Assembly (NCBI GenBank): GCA_037388505.1
Contig: JARRKC010000007.1
Coordinates: forward strand, 10,428 to 74,427
Source of the DNA: JARRKC01 sp037388505
GTDB taxonomy: Bacteria; Acidobacteriota; UBA6911; RPQK01; JAPXNP01
Direction of reading: 5' to 3'
DNA length: 64,000 nt
Shown: positions 63,482 through 64,000 of the stretch, one piece after another
How the letters are laid out: each line of letters begins with the position of its first letter
How positions within the stretch are numbered: position 1 is the first letter of the stretch
The notes under the pieces: generated by a model
What the model saw: only the letters and a program-made list of their open reading frames with translations
Told to the model about the DNA's origin: nothing
Database searches by the model: none
Position numbers and translations under genes: made by a program

Positions 63482-63572
63482 GACAGGGCGTATAGGACAT
63501 ATAGGACGAATAAGAAATGTAGGACCGGACGCGAGCTTTCTTCTACGTCGTATATGTCCTATACGCCCTGTC
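63482..63572. repeat. Dispersed repeat family 4, copy 2; perfect 22 bp stem
   Basis: 63482-63503 and 63551-63572 are perfect reverse complements (22 of 22 bases), each including the GTATAGGACATATA core. They lie between the stop codons of the stress protein and of the convergent sigma-54 activator, so the hairpin could serve as a bidirectional terminator. The core is shared with the copy at 9737-9832. Confidence 0.8.
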
Positions 63573-63589
63573 CCCCCGCTCCCTCACCC

Positions 63590-64000
63590 TCAGTTCGACA
63601 TCCCAAGACCCTTCATCTTCCGCCACAGCGTCGAACGATGAATCCCCAGCTCCCGGGCAACCCGTGAGCGATTGCCGAGGTTCCTCCTCAGAGCTTCCTC
63701 GATGATCGCTCTTTCATCGCGGACCCCGACCGGGTTGGAAGCATGGGATGCCTTCCACTCTATGATGTGCGGGGGCAGGTGATGTGCATCGATACAATCG
63801 CCGTGGCACATCACGAAACCGTGTTCGATGGCGTTTTCCAGTTCTCGTACGTTGCCGGGGAAAGGATAGGCGCAGAGTTGGGCAACGGCCTCCGGTGAGA
63901 TTTCGCTGATTGGTCTGGCGGTTCTCTTGCGAAGCAGTTGAATGAAATGCTCGGCGAGGATCGGAATGTCTTCGGGACGCTCTTTCAGGGGCGGGATTCT
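63590..64000 (-). CDS. NtrC-family sigma-54 activator, C-terminal part
   Basis: The 136 residues seen are the end of an AAA+ sigma-54 activator: LKERPEDIPILAEHF, AYPFPGNVRELENAIEHG (the sensor II region) and a Fis-type helix-turn-helix, RSRVARELGIHRSTLWRKMKGLG. The 5' part, with the receiver or sensor domain and GAFTGA loop, lies beyond the right edge. It is convergent with the stress protein and is the likely activator of the two sigma-54 promoters at 61449 and 61831. Its ligand or partner kinase cannot be seen. Confidence 0.92.
   Translation of the reverse strand, partial: RIPPLKERPEDIPILAEHFIQLLRKRTARPISEISPEAVAQLCAYPFPGNVRELENAIEHGFVMCHGDCIDAHHLPPHIIEWKASHASNPVGVRDERAIIEEALRRNLGNRSRVARELGIHRSTLWRKMKGLGMSN

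Overview
The window is a 64 kb piece of a GC-rich chromosome that is densely coded, with 52 supported protein genes, no rRNA or tRNA genes, and no recognisable transposase or CRISPR array. The gene set suggests a Gram-negative, probably Acidobacteriota-like bacterium: an 828-residue serine/threonine kinase with a membrane anchor and helical (TPR-like) C-terminus, TAT-exported MocA-type oxidoreductase, DUF1080 protein, beta-barrel proteins, TolC and OprB-type porins, a divergent membrane pyrophosphatase, and a multiheme redox complex. This taxonomic call is inference from gene content only.

Layout. 1-3234 (minus): oleA-oleB-oleC, the head-to-head long-chain olefin pathway, with oleC running off the left edge. 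3590-6873 (plus): TAT-exported MocA-type oxidoreductase, a monoheme cytochrome c lipoprotein and a class V aminotransferase. 7168-14040 (minus): TraB-like protein, FAD oxidoreductase, dusB, a glycine-zipper protein, an exported nitroreductase and a quinone oxidoreductase. 14243-16729: the kinase. 16945-20911 (minus): glpF-glpK-glpD for glycerol uptake and oxidation. 21331-25732: MATE exporter, recQ, DUF1080 protein. 26509-29183 (plus): membrane pyrophosphatase with a small overlapping partner gene. 29436-36163: a DUF5666-like exported protein, small membrane protein, lipoprotein, OprB-type porin, and an ABC exporter pair. 37346-42453 (minus): tripartite TolC/EmrA/EmrB-type efflux operon with a cytidylate-kinase-like gene inside it. 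42773-43831: MscS channel. 44178-48480 (plus): translationally coupled MIP channel, glucose dehydrogenase and GH15 glucoamylase. 48521-56183: beta-propeller protein, a redox/NTF2/MarR cluster, outer-membrane protein, methyltransferase, small membrane protein and a TAT-exported GH5 enzyme. 56531-64000: a membrane redox complex and its control region.

The right end is the most interesting region. Four tightly packed genes encode HdrD/DsrK-like, NarI/DsrM-like, HybA/DsrO-like and NrfD/DsrP-like subunits, and the last is fused to a hexaheme c-type cytochrome domain. Divergent from it lie a NifX-like/DUF1847 fusion and a universal stress protein. Both transcription units have a well-spaced sigma-54 (-24/-12) promoter, a cluster of GTTGCA/TGCAAC elements lies between them, and an NtrC-type sigma-54 activator is encoded next door. 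This looks like one sigma-54-controlled module.

The intergenic DNA is also notable: at least four families of short dispersed repeats occur in two to four copies each within this window, often nested or abutting, in positions without genes.
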